Source of the DNA: Xanthomonas sp. NCPPB 1128
GTDB taxonomy: Bacteria > Pseudomonadota > Gammaproteobacteria > Xanthomonadales > Xanthomonadaceae
Assembly: GCF_001043115.1 (NCBI RefSeq)
Contig: NZ_LFME01000043.1
Location: 1 to 35,109 of the forward strand
DNA length: 35,109 nt
Reading direction: 5' to 3'
In this document: in pieces, positions 25,289-33,845 of the stretch
How positions within the stretch are numbered: position 1 is the first letter of the stretch
How the letters are laid out: each line of letters starts with the position of its first letter
Notes under the pieces: model-generated
The model's input: the letters and a program-made list of their open reading frames with translations, nothing else
The model's database searches: none
Told to the model about the DNA's origin: nothing
Translations under genes and position numbers: made by a program

Positions 25289-26400
25289 ACGCCGGCAGCG
25301 TCGAGCCCGCGGCCCCCGACTACGCCGCGCAGCTGCAGCGCTTCACCGCGCTGCATGCCGGTGGCGACGCGCAGCAACTGGCCGACAACGCGCAGGCGCG
25401 CATCGAGGTACTGCAGGCCGGCGCGCTGACGCTGCCGGTGACGGTCGGCGAACACCACCCCGGCAACGCCTGGGTGTGCTCGCCGCGCACCACCTATGCC
25501 GACTACGCCGCCGAGGAAGCCGCGCGGCTGCTGCCTGGCACACTGGCCGCACCGGTGCGCGGCCTGTGCGGCGGCATCGGCGCGTGGCTGGACTGGGCGC
25601 GGATCGACCGTGCGGTCACCCTCAACAACTGGCTGCTGTCCACCAACCTGTATCCGCCGCTGCCGCCCGGCAGCCTGCGCACGTTGCTGGACGCCGCACG
25701 TGCGCGCTGGCCCGACCACGCGCTGTGGTTCCGCTCGCTCAATGCGGTGGACACGCCGCAATGGCTGCACGCGCTGCAGGCCGAAGGCTTCACCCTGATC
25801 GCCAGTCGCCAGGTGTACATGTACCAGGACTGGCCGCAGCTGCTGCGCCATCGCGACCTGGCCCGCGACCTCAAGCTGGTCGACCGCCGCGATCTGCAGC
25901 GCTGCGGCAACGACGCCATCGGCGAGGCCGACTATCCGCGCATCGCCGCGCTGTATGCGCAGCTGTATCTGGAAAAGTATTCGCGCTGCAATCCGGCCTA
26001 CCACGCCGGCTTCCTGCGTGCCTGGCACCGCGCCGGGCTGCTGCGCTTCGACGGCTTCCGCGACGATACCGGGCAGTTGGTGTGCATCACCGGCCTGTTC
26101 GGCATCGGCGGCACCGTCACCGCTCCCATCGTCGGCTATGACCTGCGGCTGCCGCAGCGGCTGGCGCTGTACCGCACCCTCACCGCCTGCGGCATCGACC
26201 ATGCGCGACGGTACGGCCAGCGCCTCAACCAGAGCGCCGGCGCTGCCAGCTTCAAGCGCCAGCGCGGCGGCATGCCAGTCATCGAATACAGCGCGGTCGA
26301 TGCGCGCCACCTGCCGTTGCGGCGACGCCAGCCGATCGCCGCGCTCGGCGCGCTGACCCGGCGCATCGGCGTGCCGCTGATGCGCAAGTACCGGTTGTAA
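25285..26400 (+). CDS. GNAT/FemAB-like acyltransferase-type protein, function unknown
   Basis: A 371-residue soluble protein without a signal peptide. I do not recognise an exact family. The C-terminal half has the look of a GNAT/BioF2-like fold as in FemAB-type transferases: DYPRIAALYAQLYLEKYSRCNPAYHAGF in two parts, GQLVCITGLFGIGGTVTAPIV, and NQSAGAASFKRQRGGMPVIEY, the last resembling the acceptor loop of that group. The N-terminal half includes WVCSPRTTYADYAAEEAARL and LNNWLLSTNLYPPLPPG. It starts in an ATGA overlap with the ATP-grasp gene and is the last gene of the packed set. It probably transfers an acyl or aminoacyl group to the pathway product; this is inference. Confidence 0.75.
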   Translation: MNAGSVEPAAPDYAAQLQRFTALHAGGDAQQLADNAQARIEVLQAGALTLPVTVGEHHPGNAWVCSPRTTYADYAAEEAARLLPGTLAAPVRGLCGGIGAWLDWARIDRAVTLNNWLLSTNLYPPLPPGSLRTLLDAARARWPDHALWFRSLNAVDTPQWLHALQAEGFTLIASRQVYMYQDWPQLLRHRDLARDLKLVDRRDLQRCGNDAIGEADYPRIAALYAQLYLEKYSRCNPAYHAGFLRAWHRAGLLRFDGFRDDTGQLVCITGLFGIGGTVTAPIVGYDLRLPQRLALYRTLTACGIDHARRYGQRLNQSAGAASFKRQRGGMPVIEYSAVDARHLPLRRRQPIAALGALTRRIGVPLMRKYRL

Positions 26401-26491
26401 GGCAACGCAGCACCACGCCAGAAGGCAGACCGTAATCGTTTTCAGCCTCGATCGCGCATGCCGCGCCGGATGTCAGGCGCTGGCACTGGCA

Positions 26492-26497
26492 TATACT
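26492..26497 (+). promoter_or_regulatory. Candidate -10 box of the diguanylate cyclase gene
   Basis: TATACT matches TATAAT at 5 of 6 positions, 46 bp before the GTG start. No good -35 is visible at 16-18 bp. It suggests this gene is transcribed separately from the operon that ends at 26400. Confidence 0.45.
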
Positions 26498-26543
26498 TTG
26501 CTGCACCTGCAACACCTCATCGCCGCGGCGGCCCGGAACATCT

Positions 26544-27731
26544 GTGGAATGGATTGCGCATCTGGCCCATGCCGGCACCCTGCTGATCGTCAACGCATTG
26601 CTCGCGGCAGTGTCCTCGGCGATGTTCCTGGCCCTGTACGTCACCGGCCGCAAGGAACGGCACGCGCGCAGCCTGCTGCTGCTGGCGCTGAGCTACGGCG
26701 TGTTCGCCCTGGGCTTCGGCATCCTGCTGGCGCCGGCCTGGAACGTCACCAACTTCTGGGTCAACCACATCGGCAACGTCACCTTGGACGTGGCCACCAT
26801 GCTGACGCTGGTGGCGGTGAACGCTTATCTGCGGCGTCCGCTGCTGCAATGGACGCTGCTGGTGCCGGTCGCGCTGCTCTGCGCACTGGAGCTCTACAGC
26901 CTGTCCTACGCCAACCACGATCACCGGATCATGGTGATCTTCGGCGGCATGGTGCGCGGCCTGCTGACCGCCGCGACCGCAGTCGCGCTGTGGCGCTATG
27001 CCGACAGCGTGGTGCGCTCGGCGGCGCGCTTCACCGCCGTCTGCCATTTCCTGTGGGCTGGCATGGTGGGACTGCGGATCGCCTGGTGGGCGCTCCACCC
27101 CGATGCCGATACCAGCTACGACCCGACCACCAACTTCGGCCTGCTCTCGCGCATCGTGCTGACTGCAAGCATCACGCCCGGTTTCCTGTGGATGCTGACC
27201 CGCGAAATGAATGCGGAACTGATGCGGCATGCCTCACAGGATCCGCTCACCGGGGTGACCAACCGCCGGGTGATGTGGGAGCGCGGCGAGGCGGCGACCC
27301 ACGATGCCGCGCGCAAGCAGGGGTCGGTCGCGGTACTGATGATCGACGTGGACCATTTCAAATCGATCAACGACCGCTTCGGCCATGCCGTCGGCGACCA
27401 GGTGCTGATCGCCATCGCGCAGACGCTGGCGCAGCACATCCGCACGCCCGACCTGCTGGCGCGCATCGGCGGCGAGGAATTCATGGTGCTGGTCCCGCAT
27501 GGCGAGGAGGCGGGGGTGCGCGATCTCGCCGAGCGCCTGCGGCGACGCATCGAGCAGCAGCAGATCGAGGCGGTGCCGGAGACACCGCTGGTGTGCACGG
27601 TGAGCATCGGCTACTGCCTGTCGGCAGGGGCGCAGGCGCCCTGGCAGACCCTGGTGCTGGCCGCCGACCAGGCCCTGTATGCGGCCAAGCGCGCCGGCCG
27701 CAACCGGGTCGCCGGCACCGCCATCGCATGA
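26544..27731 (+). CDS. Membrane-bound diguanylate cyclase (GGDEF domain)
   Basis: A 395-residue enzyme making c-di-GMP from two GTP. The N-terminal 220 residues hold about seven hydrophobic segments, a membrane sensor of unidentified class. The cyclase domain (about 225-393) has DPLTGVTNRR, MIDVDHFKSINDRFGHAVGD and the active-site GGEEF (309-313). RTPD (300-303), five residues before it, is the RxxD inhibitory site for product feedback. All elements of an active, feedback-controlled cyclase are present. It begins with GTG at 26544; a nearby ATG is out of frame. It lies 43 bp before the Rieske gene and shares the neighbourhood with an EAL phosphodiesterase and motAB, a set typical of motility/biofilm switching. 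Confidence 0.95.
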   Translation: MEWIAHLAHAGTLLIVNALLAAVSSAMFLALYVTGRKERHARSLLLLALSYGVFALGFGILLAPAWNVTNFWVNHIGNVTLDVATMLTLVAVNAYLRRPLLQWTLLVPVALLCALELYSLSYANHDHRIMVIFGGMVRGLLTAATAVALWRYADSVVRSAARFTAVCHFLWAGMVGLRIAWWALHPDADTSYDPTTNFGLLSRIVLTASITPGFLWMLTREMNAELMRHASQDPLTGVTNRRVMWERGEAATHDAARKQGSVAVLMIDVDHFKSINDRFGHAVGDQVLIAIAQTLAQHIRTPDLLARIGGEEFMVLVPHGEEAGVRDLAERLRRRIEQQQIEAVPETPLVCTVSIGYCLSAGAQAPWQTLVLAADQALYAAKRAGRNRVAGTAIA

Positions 27732-27774
27732 TCGCCTGCAGCGAACCACGGACGCGGCGGACGCCGCGAGCGGC

Positions 27775-28788
27775 ATGAGCGCCTGGCATCCGTCGCTGTA
27801 CCGACAGTGGTTCGCCGTCGCTCCCGCCGCGGCGTTGCGCCAGCGACCGCTGGGGGTGTCGGTGATGGACCGGCATGCGGCGATCGCGCGTTGCGCCGAC
27901 GGCCGCCTGCTGGCGCTGGAGGACCGCTGCCCGCACCGGCACGCCCCGCTGTCGGCCGGCTGCGCCACCGGCGATGGCCTGTCCTGCCCGTACCACGGCT
28001 GGCGCTTCGACCGCGACGGCGCCCTGCGCGAGATCCCCGGCCTGCCGCCCGGGCAGGCGCCGCCGGCGGTGCGGGTGCGCGCCTTCGCCGCGCGCGAGCA
28101 CGACGGGCTGATCTGGCTGCGTCCCGATCCGGAAGGCGCGGACGCGCCGTCGCAACTGGTGCAGGCGCTGCAGCCGTCGGCGCGGCGCTTCCTGTGGCGC
28201 ACGCGCTGGGACGCGCACGTGGTCGATGCGCTGGAGAACTTCCTGGACCCGCTGCACACCCATCTGCTGCATCCGGGGCTGGTGCGGCGCGGCGGCGCGC
28301 GCACCGCCATGCGCGCCGAGTTGCGGCACACCGACGAAGGCTTCCACGTCGACTACCGCGGCGCCGCGGCGCAGAGCGGCTGGCTGTACCGGCTGTTCGA
28401 ATCGCCGCGCATCCTGGAACGCGCGCATTTCGCCGCCCCCGGCAGCGCGCAGATCGAGTACCGCTACGCGCGCGGCGGCCGCGTGCGGATCAGCCTGTAC
28501 TTCACCCCGCTCGGCGCACGCAGCACCGACGTCTTCGCCAGCCTGCACGTGGAGGGGCGCTGGGCGCCGGCGTGGGCGGTGCGCTTGCTGGTGTGGCCGC
28601 TGCTGCGCCGCGTTGGCGAACAGGACCGGCGCATGCTCGCCCTGCAGTCGCGCAACCTGCAGCGCTACCCGGGTGCGCGCGCTGCCTCGACCGCACTGGA
28701 TCTGGTGCGCGAACCGCTGCGCCGCTACTGGGACGGCGAAGCGCTCCCGACGCCGGGCAGCGGCCACGACGTGGACCTCATGCTGTGA
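27775..28788 (+). CDS. Rieske non-heme iron oxygenase
   Basis: A 337-residue oxygenase alpha-type subunit. The Rieske 2Fe-2S site is Cys52-x-His54 and Cys71-x2-His74 (RCPHRHAPLS and SCPYHGWRF). The mononuclear iron triad is visible in ENFLDPLHTHLLHP as Asp158, His161 and His166, with the bridging-type Asn155. The C-terminal half is otherwise poorly conserved, which fits the pheophorbide/ketosteroid/VanA-like groups. No reductase or ferredoxin gene is nearby, so electrons must come from elsewhere. It begins 43 bp after the cyclase and overlaps the convergent phosphodiesterase gene by 11 bp at the 3' ends. It could tailor the product of the operon at 21274-26400; this is only proximity. Confidence 0.92.
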   Translation: MSAWHPSLYRQWFAVAPAAALRQRPLGVSVMDRHAAIARCADGRLLALEDRCPHRHAPLSAGCATGDGLSCPYHGWRFDRDGALREIPGLPPGQAPPAVRVRAFAAREHDGLIWLRPDPEGADAPSQLVQALQPSARRFLWRTRWDAHVVDALENFLDPLHTHLLHPGLVRRGGARTAMRAELRHTDEGFHVDYRGAAAQSGWLYRLFESPRILERAHFAAPGSAQIEYRYARGGRVRISLYFTPLGARSTDVFASLHVEGRWAPAWAVRLLVWPLLRRVGEQDRRMLALQSRNLQRYPGARAASTALDLVREPLRRYWDGEALPTPGSGHDVDLML

Positions 28789-31756
28789 CCGTGCAGAGCC
28801 GCTGCAGCACCTCCGCTAACGGGGCCGGGCGCCCGAGCAGATAGCCCTGCACGCCGCCGCAGCCATGCGCGCGTAGCCAGCGCAACTGGCTCTCGGTTTC
28901 CACGCCCTCGGCGACCACGTCCAGCCCCAGGCAATGGCCCAGGGTCAGCAGCGCCTGGCAGATCGAGGCGTTGCGCGGATCGCGGTCCACCTCGGCGACG
29001 AAGCTGCGGTCGATCTTCAGCGTGTCCAGCGGCAGGTCGCGCAGATACGCCATGCTGGAGAAACCGGTGCCGACATCGTCCAGGGCCACGCGCACGCCCA
29101 GCGCGCGCAGCTGCCGCAGCACGTCGCCGGCCTGCTGCGGCTGCCGCATCAGGCTGCTCTCGGTCAGCTCCAACTGCAGGCCATTGGCGGCCAACCCGAC
29201 CTCGGCGCAGGCCTGCGCCAGGTCGGCGACCAGGTCGCCATCGAAGAACTGCAGCGCCGACACGTTCACCGCCACCGGCAGATCCGGCCATCCATGCTCG
29301 ACCAGGGCGCGGCGCGCCCGCGCCGCGGCGCGCATCACCCAGCGCCCCAGCGGCAGGATCAGCCCGGTGTCCTCGCACAACTGGATGAACGCATCCGGCG
29401 CAATGAAGCTGCCGTCGGCCTGCGGCCAGCGGATCAGCGCCTCCAGTTCGCGCGGCGCGCCGCTGACGGCGTCCATGATCGGCTGGAAGTGCAGCTCGAA
29501 TTCCTGGCGCTCGATCGCCTGCTGGATACGTCCGGCCAGGCGCAGGCGCTCGCCGGTGCGTGCCGCCATGGCGCGGTCGAAGCGCACCAGGCTGCGGCCC
29601 TCGGCCTGTGCCGCGTGCGCGGCCTGCGCAGCGCTGCCGATGACCTCGTCGGCGCTGGCGGCATCGTCCGGACACAACGCCACGCCGATGTGCGCCTGCA
29701 GTTGCTGGGTGAATTCGCCGCCCTGCACCGGCGCGTACAGCGCCTCCTGCAAGGCCTGCAGCGCTTGCGGCAGCGCCTGCGGATCCAGGATCGCCAGCAC
29801 GAAGTCCTGCACAGGCTGGTGCGCGCTCAGGCCGAAACGTTCGCCCAGCACGCGAATGCGTTCGGCCACCGCGCAGCGCACAGCGTCGCCGGCGGCACGG
29901 CCCAGGGTGTCGCCGATCAGCGACAGTCCGCGCACCTGCACATAGGCGATCGCATAACCGTCGCGCCGCTGCGCATGCAGGGTCTCGGCCAGGGCACGCG
30001 GCTTGAGCAGGCCCGTGCTGAACTCGTGCTGGGCAAGGAACGCCAGTTCGCGCTCGTGGGCCAGGCGCTCGGTGACGTCCTCGGCCAGGATCAACCGCGC
30101 CGACACGCCGCCGAATTCCAGATCGGCGCTGTGGATGCACACCGACAGCAGGCTGCCGTCCTTGCGCCGGTGCGTCCATACGCTCGGCACGTCGAAGCCC
30201 TCACGCGGTTTGCGCACATCCTGCAGCAAGCGCTCGGCATCCTCCGGCGGGCGCAGATCGCGCAACTCCATCGCCAGGAATTCCTCGCGGCTGTAGCCGT
30301 ACTGGCGCACCGCGGCCTGGTTCACTTCCAGGAAGCGCAGGCTGTCCACGGCGAATACCCAGTACGGCAGCGGATTGCGGTCGAACACCAGCCGGAACTG
30401 ACGCTCGGCATCGAGCAGCCGCGCCTGCGCCGCCACCCGATCGCTGACATCCTGCACCGCGCCGGTCATGCACATGCCATTGCGGGTACGCACCAGCGCG
30501 CCGCGCGCGGCCAGCCAGCGCAGGCGCCCATCGGGCAGGTGCATGCGGTAGACGGTGTTGTAGTCCGCGCGCCCCTGCGCGGCGTCCTCGTACAGCTGCG
30601 TCACCCGCGCGCGATCCTCGTCGTGGATCCGCTCCAGGAACGCCTCGATGGGCAGCTGCATGCGCTGCAGGCCGAACATCGCGCCGGTCGGCTCGGACAG
30701 GCGCAATACGCGCTCGGCGATGTCGATGCGCCAGGTGCCGATGCCGCCCATGCCGTGGGCCAGGCGCAGATCCTCGTCGCCGCGGCGCAGGCGCTGCAGC
30801 AGGTGGCGCTGGCGGCGCTCGGCACGGCGCAGGCTCACCAGCAGATAGGCCAGGCCGAGCAGGTACAGCACGTACACCAGCGCCGCCGCCGCGACGAACC
30901 ACCACCAGCCGGACAGCGTCTCGCGCAGCCCCACCCCGGCCACCGCCAGCAACGGATACGCACCGCCGCCGCTCAGCGCCAGGATCCGCGACGTGCCGTC
31001 GAAGACATCGCGGCGCACGCCCAGCGCGCCGCCATGCGGCATCGGCCGCGCCAGCGCGATCGGCAGGCGAGGCTGGCCGGCCGCAAGCGGGCGGCTGGCG
31101 GCCAGCAGCACGCCCTGCGCGTCGGTCAGCGCGACGATGCCGTCGCGTCCGCTGTCGGTCCCCTGCACGATGCGCTGCAGGGCGGCCACCCGCCATTGCG
31201 CCTCGACCCAGCCATCGGTCCCCCAGGGCACGGCCACACGCACCACGGCCTCGCCGTCGGCCAGGCGCAACGGCGGGCTCACGCAGACCCGACCGCCGCA
31301 GCGCGCATGCTGCATCCAGGCGCGCAGTGGTGCATCGCCGGCGCCACCGAAGCGGCGTTGCCCCTGCGCATTCAGCAAAGCCACGTCGCGCAGTTCCAGG
31401 TGTCGCGCCAGCAGGCCGTGCAACGAGGCGGCGATCAGCTCGGGCGCACGCACCGGCGTCTCCGCCAGCAGCGCCTGCGCGCCCAGGCCTTCGCCATGCA
31501 GGGCCTGGCCGAGATTGTCCAGTTGCAACTGCAGCAGGCGGTCGGCGCCGGTGGCCAGCGCCAGGCTCTGCCGCTGCGCCGCGGCCAGGCGGTTGTGGCG
31601 GTCCTGTGCCAGGACCAGCACCAGGCCGGCCGCCAGCAGCACCGCCAGCACCAGGCCCCAGGTCGCGATCGCCCGCAACGGCGCGCGCGTGACGCGCCGC
31701 AGGCTGTGCCGAAAGCGACGGTCGCGCTTCCTGTCGGCGAGCGGGTTCTGCGGCAT
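28778..31756 (-). CDS. PAS/degenerate-GGDEF/EAL c-di-GMP phosphodiesterase, membrane-bound
   Basis: A 992-residue multidomain enzyme. A basic N-terminus and TM1 (about 30-50) are followed by a periplasmic sensor region (51-280) and TM2 (284-308). Two PAS folds follow (about 330-445 and 450-565), then a GGDEF-like domain (about 575-735) without the GG(D/E)EF signature, where HQPVQDFVLA stands in its place. The EAL domain (745-985) is intact: E772-A-L, Asn831, Glu864, Asp893-Asp894 (LDDVGTGFSS), Lys914, Glu950 and Gln970. It should hydrolyse c-di-GMP under control of a periplasmic and a PAS signal. Its stop lies inside the 3' end of the Rieske gene. It is probably monocistronic. Confidence 0.95.
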   Translation of the reverse strand: MPQNPLADRKRDRRFRHSLRRVTRAPLRAIATWGLVLAVLLAAGLVLVLAQDRHNRLAAAQRQSLALATGADRLLQLQLDNLGQALHGEGLGAQALLAETPVRAPELIAASLHGLLARHLELRDVALLNAQGQRRFGGAGDAPLRAWMQHARCGGRVCVSPPLRLADGEAVVRVAVPWGTDGWVEAQWRVAALQRIVQGTDSGRDGIVALTDAQGVLLAASRPLAAGQPRLPIALARPMPHGGALGVRRDVFDGTSRILALSGGGAYPLLAVAGVGLRETLSGWWWFVAAAALVYVLYLLGLAYLLVSLRRAERRQRHLLQRLRRGDEDLRLAHGMGGIGTWRIDIAERVLRLSEPTGAMFGLQRMQLPIEAFLERIHDEDRARVTQLYEDAAQGRADYNTVYRMHLPDGRLRWLAARGALVRTRNGMCMTGAVQDVSDRVAAQARLLDAERQFRLVFDRNPLPYWVFAVDSLRFLEVNQAAVRQYGYSREEFLAMELRDLRPPEDAERLLQDVRKPREGFDVPSVWTHRRKDGSLLSVCIHSADLEFGGVSARLILAEDVTERLAHERELAFLAQHEFSTGLLKPRALAETLHAQRRDGYAIAYVQVRGLSLIGDTLGRAAGDAVRCAVAERIRVLGERFGLSAHQPVQDFVLAILDPQALPQALQALQEALYAPVQGGEFTQQLQAHIGVALCPDDAASADEVIGSAAQAAHAAQAEGRSLVRFDRAMAARTGERLRLAGRIQQAIERQEFELHFQPIMDAVSGAPRELEALIRWPQADGSFIAPDAFIQLCEDTGLILPLGRWVMRAAARARRALVEHGWPDLPVAVNVSALQFFDGDLVADLAQACAEVGLAANGLQLELTESSLMRQPQQAGDVLRQLRALGVRVALDDVGTGFSSMAYLRDLPLDTLKIDRSFVAEVDRDPRNASICQALLTLGHCLGLDVVAEGVETESQLRWLRAHGCGGVQGYLLGRPAPLAEVLQRLCTVTA

Positions 31757-31859
31757 CGAGAGTGGGGAATGGGGCGTAGGTGCTGGTTACAGCGGCCTGG
31801 CACCGACGATCTTGACCGTACGTGACGCAATACTGCGTTCAGCGGCACAGATAAACGGT

Positions 31860-32786
31860 TCAGCCCGCGGCGGGCCACTGCGCCAGTTGCTGCGTGGTCA
31901 GGCCGACGCGCCTGCAGGCACGCGCAGCGATGCCGTCGTGCAGTGCCACCCGGAACAGCGGCGCCACCCGCTGCAGCAACCAGGCCGGCACCGCTGGGCC
32001 GGTGCGCTGCAACCGCGCCTGCCGCAGCATGGCGCTGGCCCACGGTGGCAGCAAGGCCGCGCCGGCCCCCAGGAACAGTTCCCGCGACAGGCCTGGCGCC
32101 GGTACCGGCAGGCGCAGGCCAGCCAGCACCGCCAGCACTTCGCGCGAGCGCGCATCCACCCGCAACTGCGGCCGCTGCCGTTCGAAGTAGTCCAACACGG
32201 CCGCCTCGCTGGCCGGGACCTGGCGTGCGCCCAGCGCCTCGGCCACGCGCCGGCCTTCGTCGTAGTAACGGTCCGCGATCGCCGCCGGGACTTCACGGCA
32301 GTAGCGGCGGTAGCCCTGCAGGAAGCCGTAGGCCTCGGTCACGTGCACCCAGGTCAGCAGCGCCGGATCGTCGGCCGCGTAGGCACGCCCGTCGGGCGTG
32401 TGCCCGCGCACCCACGCGTGGATCGCGCGGACCCGGGCGATCTGGTGCTGCGCCGCATCCGTGGGCGCGTAGCTGGTGGCGGCGACGAACTGGGTGGTGC
32501 GGCGCAGGCGCCCGACCAGGTCCTCGCGGAAGTTGGAATGGTCGTAGACACCGGCCAGCGCCAGCGGGTGCAGGGTCTGCAGCAGCAGCGCACACAGCCC
32601 GCCGGCCAGCATCCCGGGAAACTCGGCATGGATGCGCCAGGTGACGCTGTCCGGACCGAACAGGCCGATGTCGCCGAGCGGCTGGTCGTAATCAATGGCG
32701 TCGCGCTCGCGCGGGAACGCGCCCAGCACCCAGCGGCGGATCTGGGTGGTGGCCGGAGCGGAGAGCGCACGTAGTAGCGAAGCCAT
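31860..32786 (-). CDS. MpaB-family (DUF2236) oxygenase-like protein
   Basis: A 308-residue, mainly helical protein. DUF2236/MpaB marks are HAEFPGMLAGGLCALLLQTL with HPLALAGVYDHSNF, GRLRRTTQFVAATSY, then RVRAIHAWVRGHTPDGRAYA and TWVHVTEAYGFLQGYRRY. Family members include the latex-clearing protein and mycophenolic-acid MpaB, heme-type oxygenases that bind iron through a conserved His; candidates here are in LLLQTLHPLA and TWVHVTEAYG. The reaction in this organism is unknown. There is no signal peptide. The gene is divergent from the small membrane protein gene, with 176 bp between starts, and 103 bp separates it from the phosphodiesterase start. Confidence 0.88.
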   Translation of the reverse strand: MASLLRALSAPATTQIRRWVLGAFPRERDAIDYDQPLGDIGLFGPDSVTWRIHAEFPGMLAGGLCALLLQTLHPLALAGVYDHSNFREDLVGRLRRTTQFVAATSYAPTDAAQHQIARVRAIHAWVRGHTPDGRAYAADDPALLTWVHVTEAYGFLQGYRRYCREVPAAIADRYYDEGRRVAEALGARQVPASEAAVLDYFERQRPQLRVDARSREVLAVLAGLRLPVPAPGLSRELFLGAGAALLPPWASAMLRQARLQRTGPAVPAWLLQRVAPLFRVALHDGIAARACRRVGLTTQQLAQWPAAG

Positions 32787-32962
32787 GTGCCGATGCTAGC
32801 GAAGACGGCGCGAGCGCCGTGCGATGGCGTATGGCGCGCGTCGGCCGCGTGCCGCATGTGCGGCCGCAGCATGCACTTTGCGGCGGCTGTGCTAGAAAGA
32901 AGCTGCCTCAAGATCGACCGTCGACGTTCCACGTCCGTCACCGCATCTGCAAGGAGCCCGTC

Positions 32963-33580
32963 ATGCTCGCTTTGTTCAAAGGCTTGGGATTGCTGCTCGA
33001 GGACAACGCGCTGCACCAGCGCTCGTTTCCCGAACAGGTCGCGCACTGGCAGCACAAGAGCGAGGCGCAGATCCGCGAAGAGGTGGCCTTGCTGGCCAAG
33101 GCCAAGCAGCAGTGGCTGGTGGCTTCGATCATCGGCTGGCAGGCGATCTCGCTGATCCTGCTCGGCGTGATCACCGCGCAGCTGTGGCAGCACGACTACC
33201 ACCTGACCTTCTCGCGCATCGTCATCGTGGTCACCTCGTGGGTGGCGATCCTGTTCGTGATCTGGTTCATCGCCAACATGTTCGACCGCACCGCCGGCTT
33301 CGAGCGCTGGCTCACCGCGTTCAACAGCCGCGAGCCGCTCTCCGCCGATGCCGATACCGTGGAATGCGTGGCCGATGCATTGAACATGGCGCGCAAGTAC
33401 CCGGAGATCCTCGCCTACAAGCGCGAAGTGGTGAGCAACCGCGAACTGCGCCACGAGGACATCCGGATCATGCGCGAGATGGGCCGTATCCGCCTGCATG
33501 CCGAACTGGTCGCCTCGCTGATCCAATTCGAAGGCACGCCGCCTGGCGGCCAGCCCGGCGTGTTCCGCGTCGCCGGCTGA
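32963..33580 (+). CDS. Conserved hypothetical two-helix inner-membrane protein
   Basis: A 205-residue protein that I do not assign to a family. Two transmembrane helices are clear: about 52-75 (LVASIIGWQAISLILLGVIT) and 86-107 (IVIVVTSWVAILFVIWFIAN). The first 50 residues are amphipathic and charged (WQHKSEAQIREEVALLAKAK). The 98-residue C-terminal region is soluble and rich in charged helices (RKYPEILAYKREVVSNRELR, REMGRIRLHAELVASLIQF). Both ends are therefore probably cytoplasmic. The ATG at 32963 has a perfect AAGGAG 6 bp upstream, which fixes the start although the frame is open to 32819. A strong terminator follows, so the gene is monocistronic. Confidence 0.82.
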   Translation: MLALFKGLGLLLEDNALHQRSFPEQVAHWQHKSEAQIREEVALLAKAKQQWLVASIIGWQAISLILLGVITAQLWQHDYHLTFSRIVIVVTSWVAILFVIWFIANMFDRTAGFERWLTAFNSREPLSADADTVECVADALNMARKYPEILAYKREVVSNRELRHEDIRIMREMGRIRLHAELVASLIQFEGTPPGGQPGVFRVAG

Positions 33581-33629
33581 GCCCGCCGCCGCCCGAGCGA
33601 CGCGCACCGTCCGAACGGCGGCACAACGC

Positions 33630-33661
33630 CGCAAAGCGACCGCACCGGCGGTCGCTTTGCG
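33630..33661 (+). terminator. Strong stem-loop terminator
   Basis: Perfect 14-bp arms at 33630-33643 and 33648-33661 (CGCAAAGCGACCGC and GCGGTCGCTTTGCG) around ACCG, followed by a TTTGT stretch. It lies 49 bp after the membrane-protein stop. Confidence 0.8.
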
Positions 33662-33782
33662 TTTGTGGAGACCACGTTGCACGCGCTGTGCGCCGACGCT
33701 GCGATGCCGGCACAGCGCGGGGGCGGCACACCGGCGCAGGCGCGCCGCGCACCGGGCACGCCGCCGTGCGCTGCCACGGGCA

Positions 33783-33818
33783 TTCCCAAGGCCGCCCTCG
33801 CGAAATATAATCATTCTC
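33783..33818 (+). promoter_or_regulatory. Fur-box-like operator over a sigma-70 promoter
   Basis: A perfect TATAAT -10 (33806-33811) and TTCCCA -35 (33783-33788, 4 of 6) with a 17-bp spacer. A 19-bp site at 33800-33818 matches the Fur consensus GATAATGATAATCATTATC at 14 positions, its right half AATCATTCTC at 9 of 10. Iron-bound Fur at this place would block RNA polymerase. Only 35 bp separate the -10 from the receptor ATG. Confidence 0.72.
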
Positions 33819-33845
33819 GATTAGAACTTTCGCCCCACGGTCTCG

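Noticed and set aside
26471-26497. Full -35/-10 promoter for the diguanylate cyclase
   Set aside because: Only the TATACT is convincing; the best upstream hexamer is poor and badly spaced.
28934-31825. Very long open frame antisense to the EAL phosphodiesterase
   Set aside because: It is the GC-rich shadow of the real gene, Gln/Arg/Ala/His-rich with no domain, while the opposite strand has intact PAS and EAL motifs.
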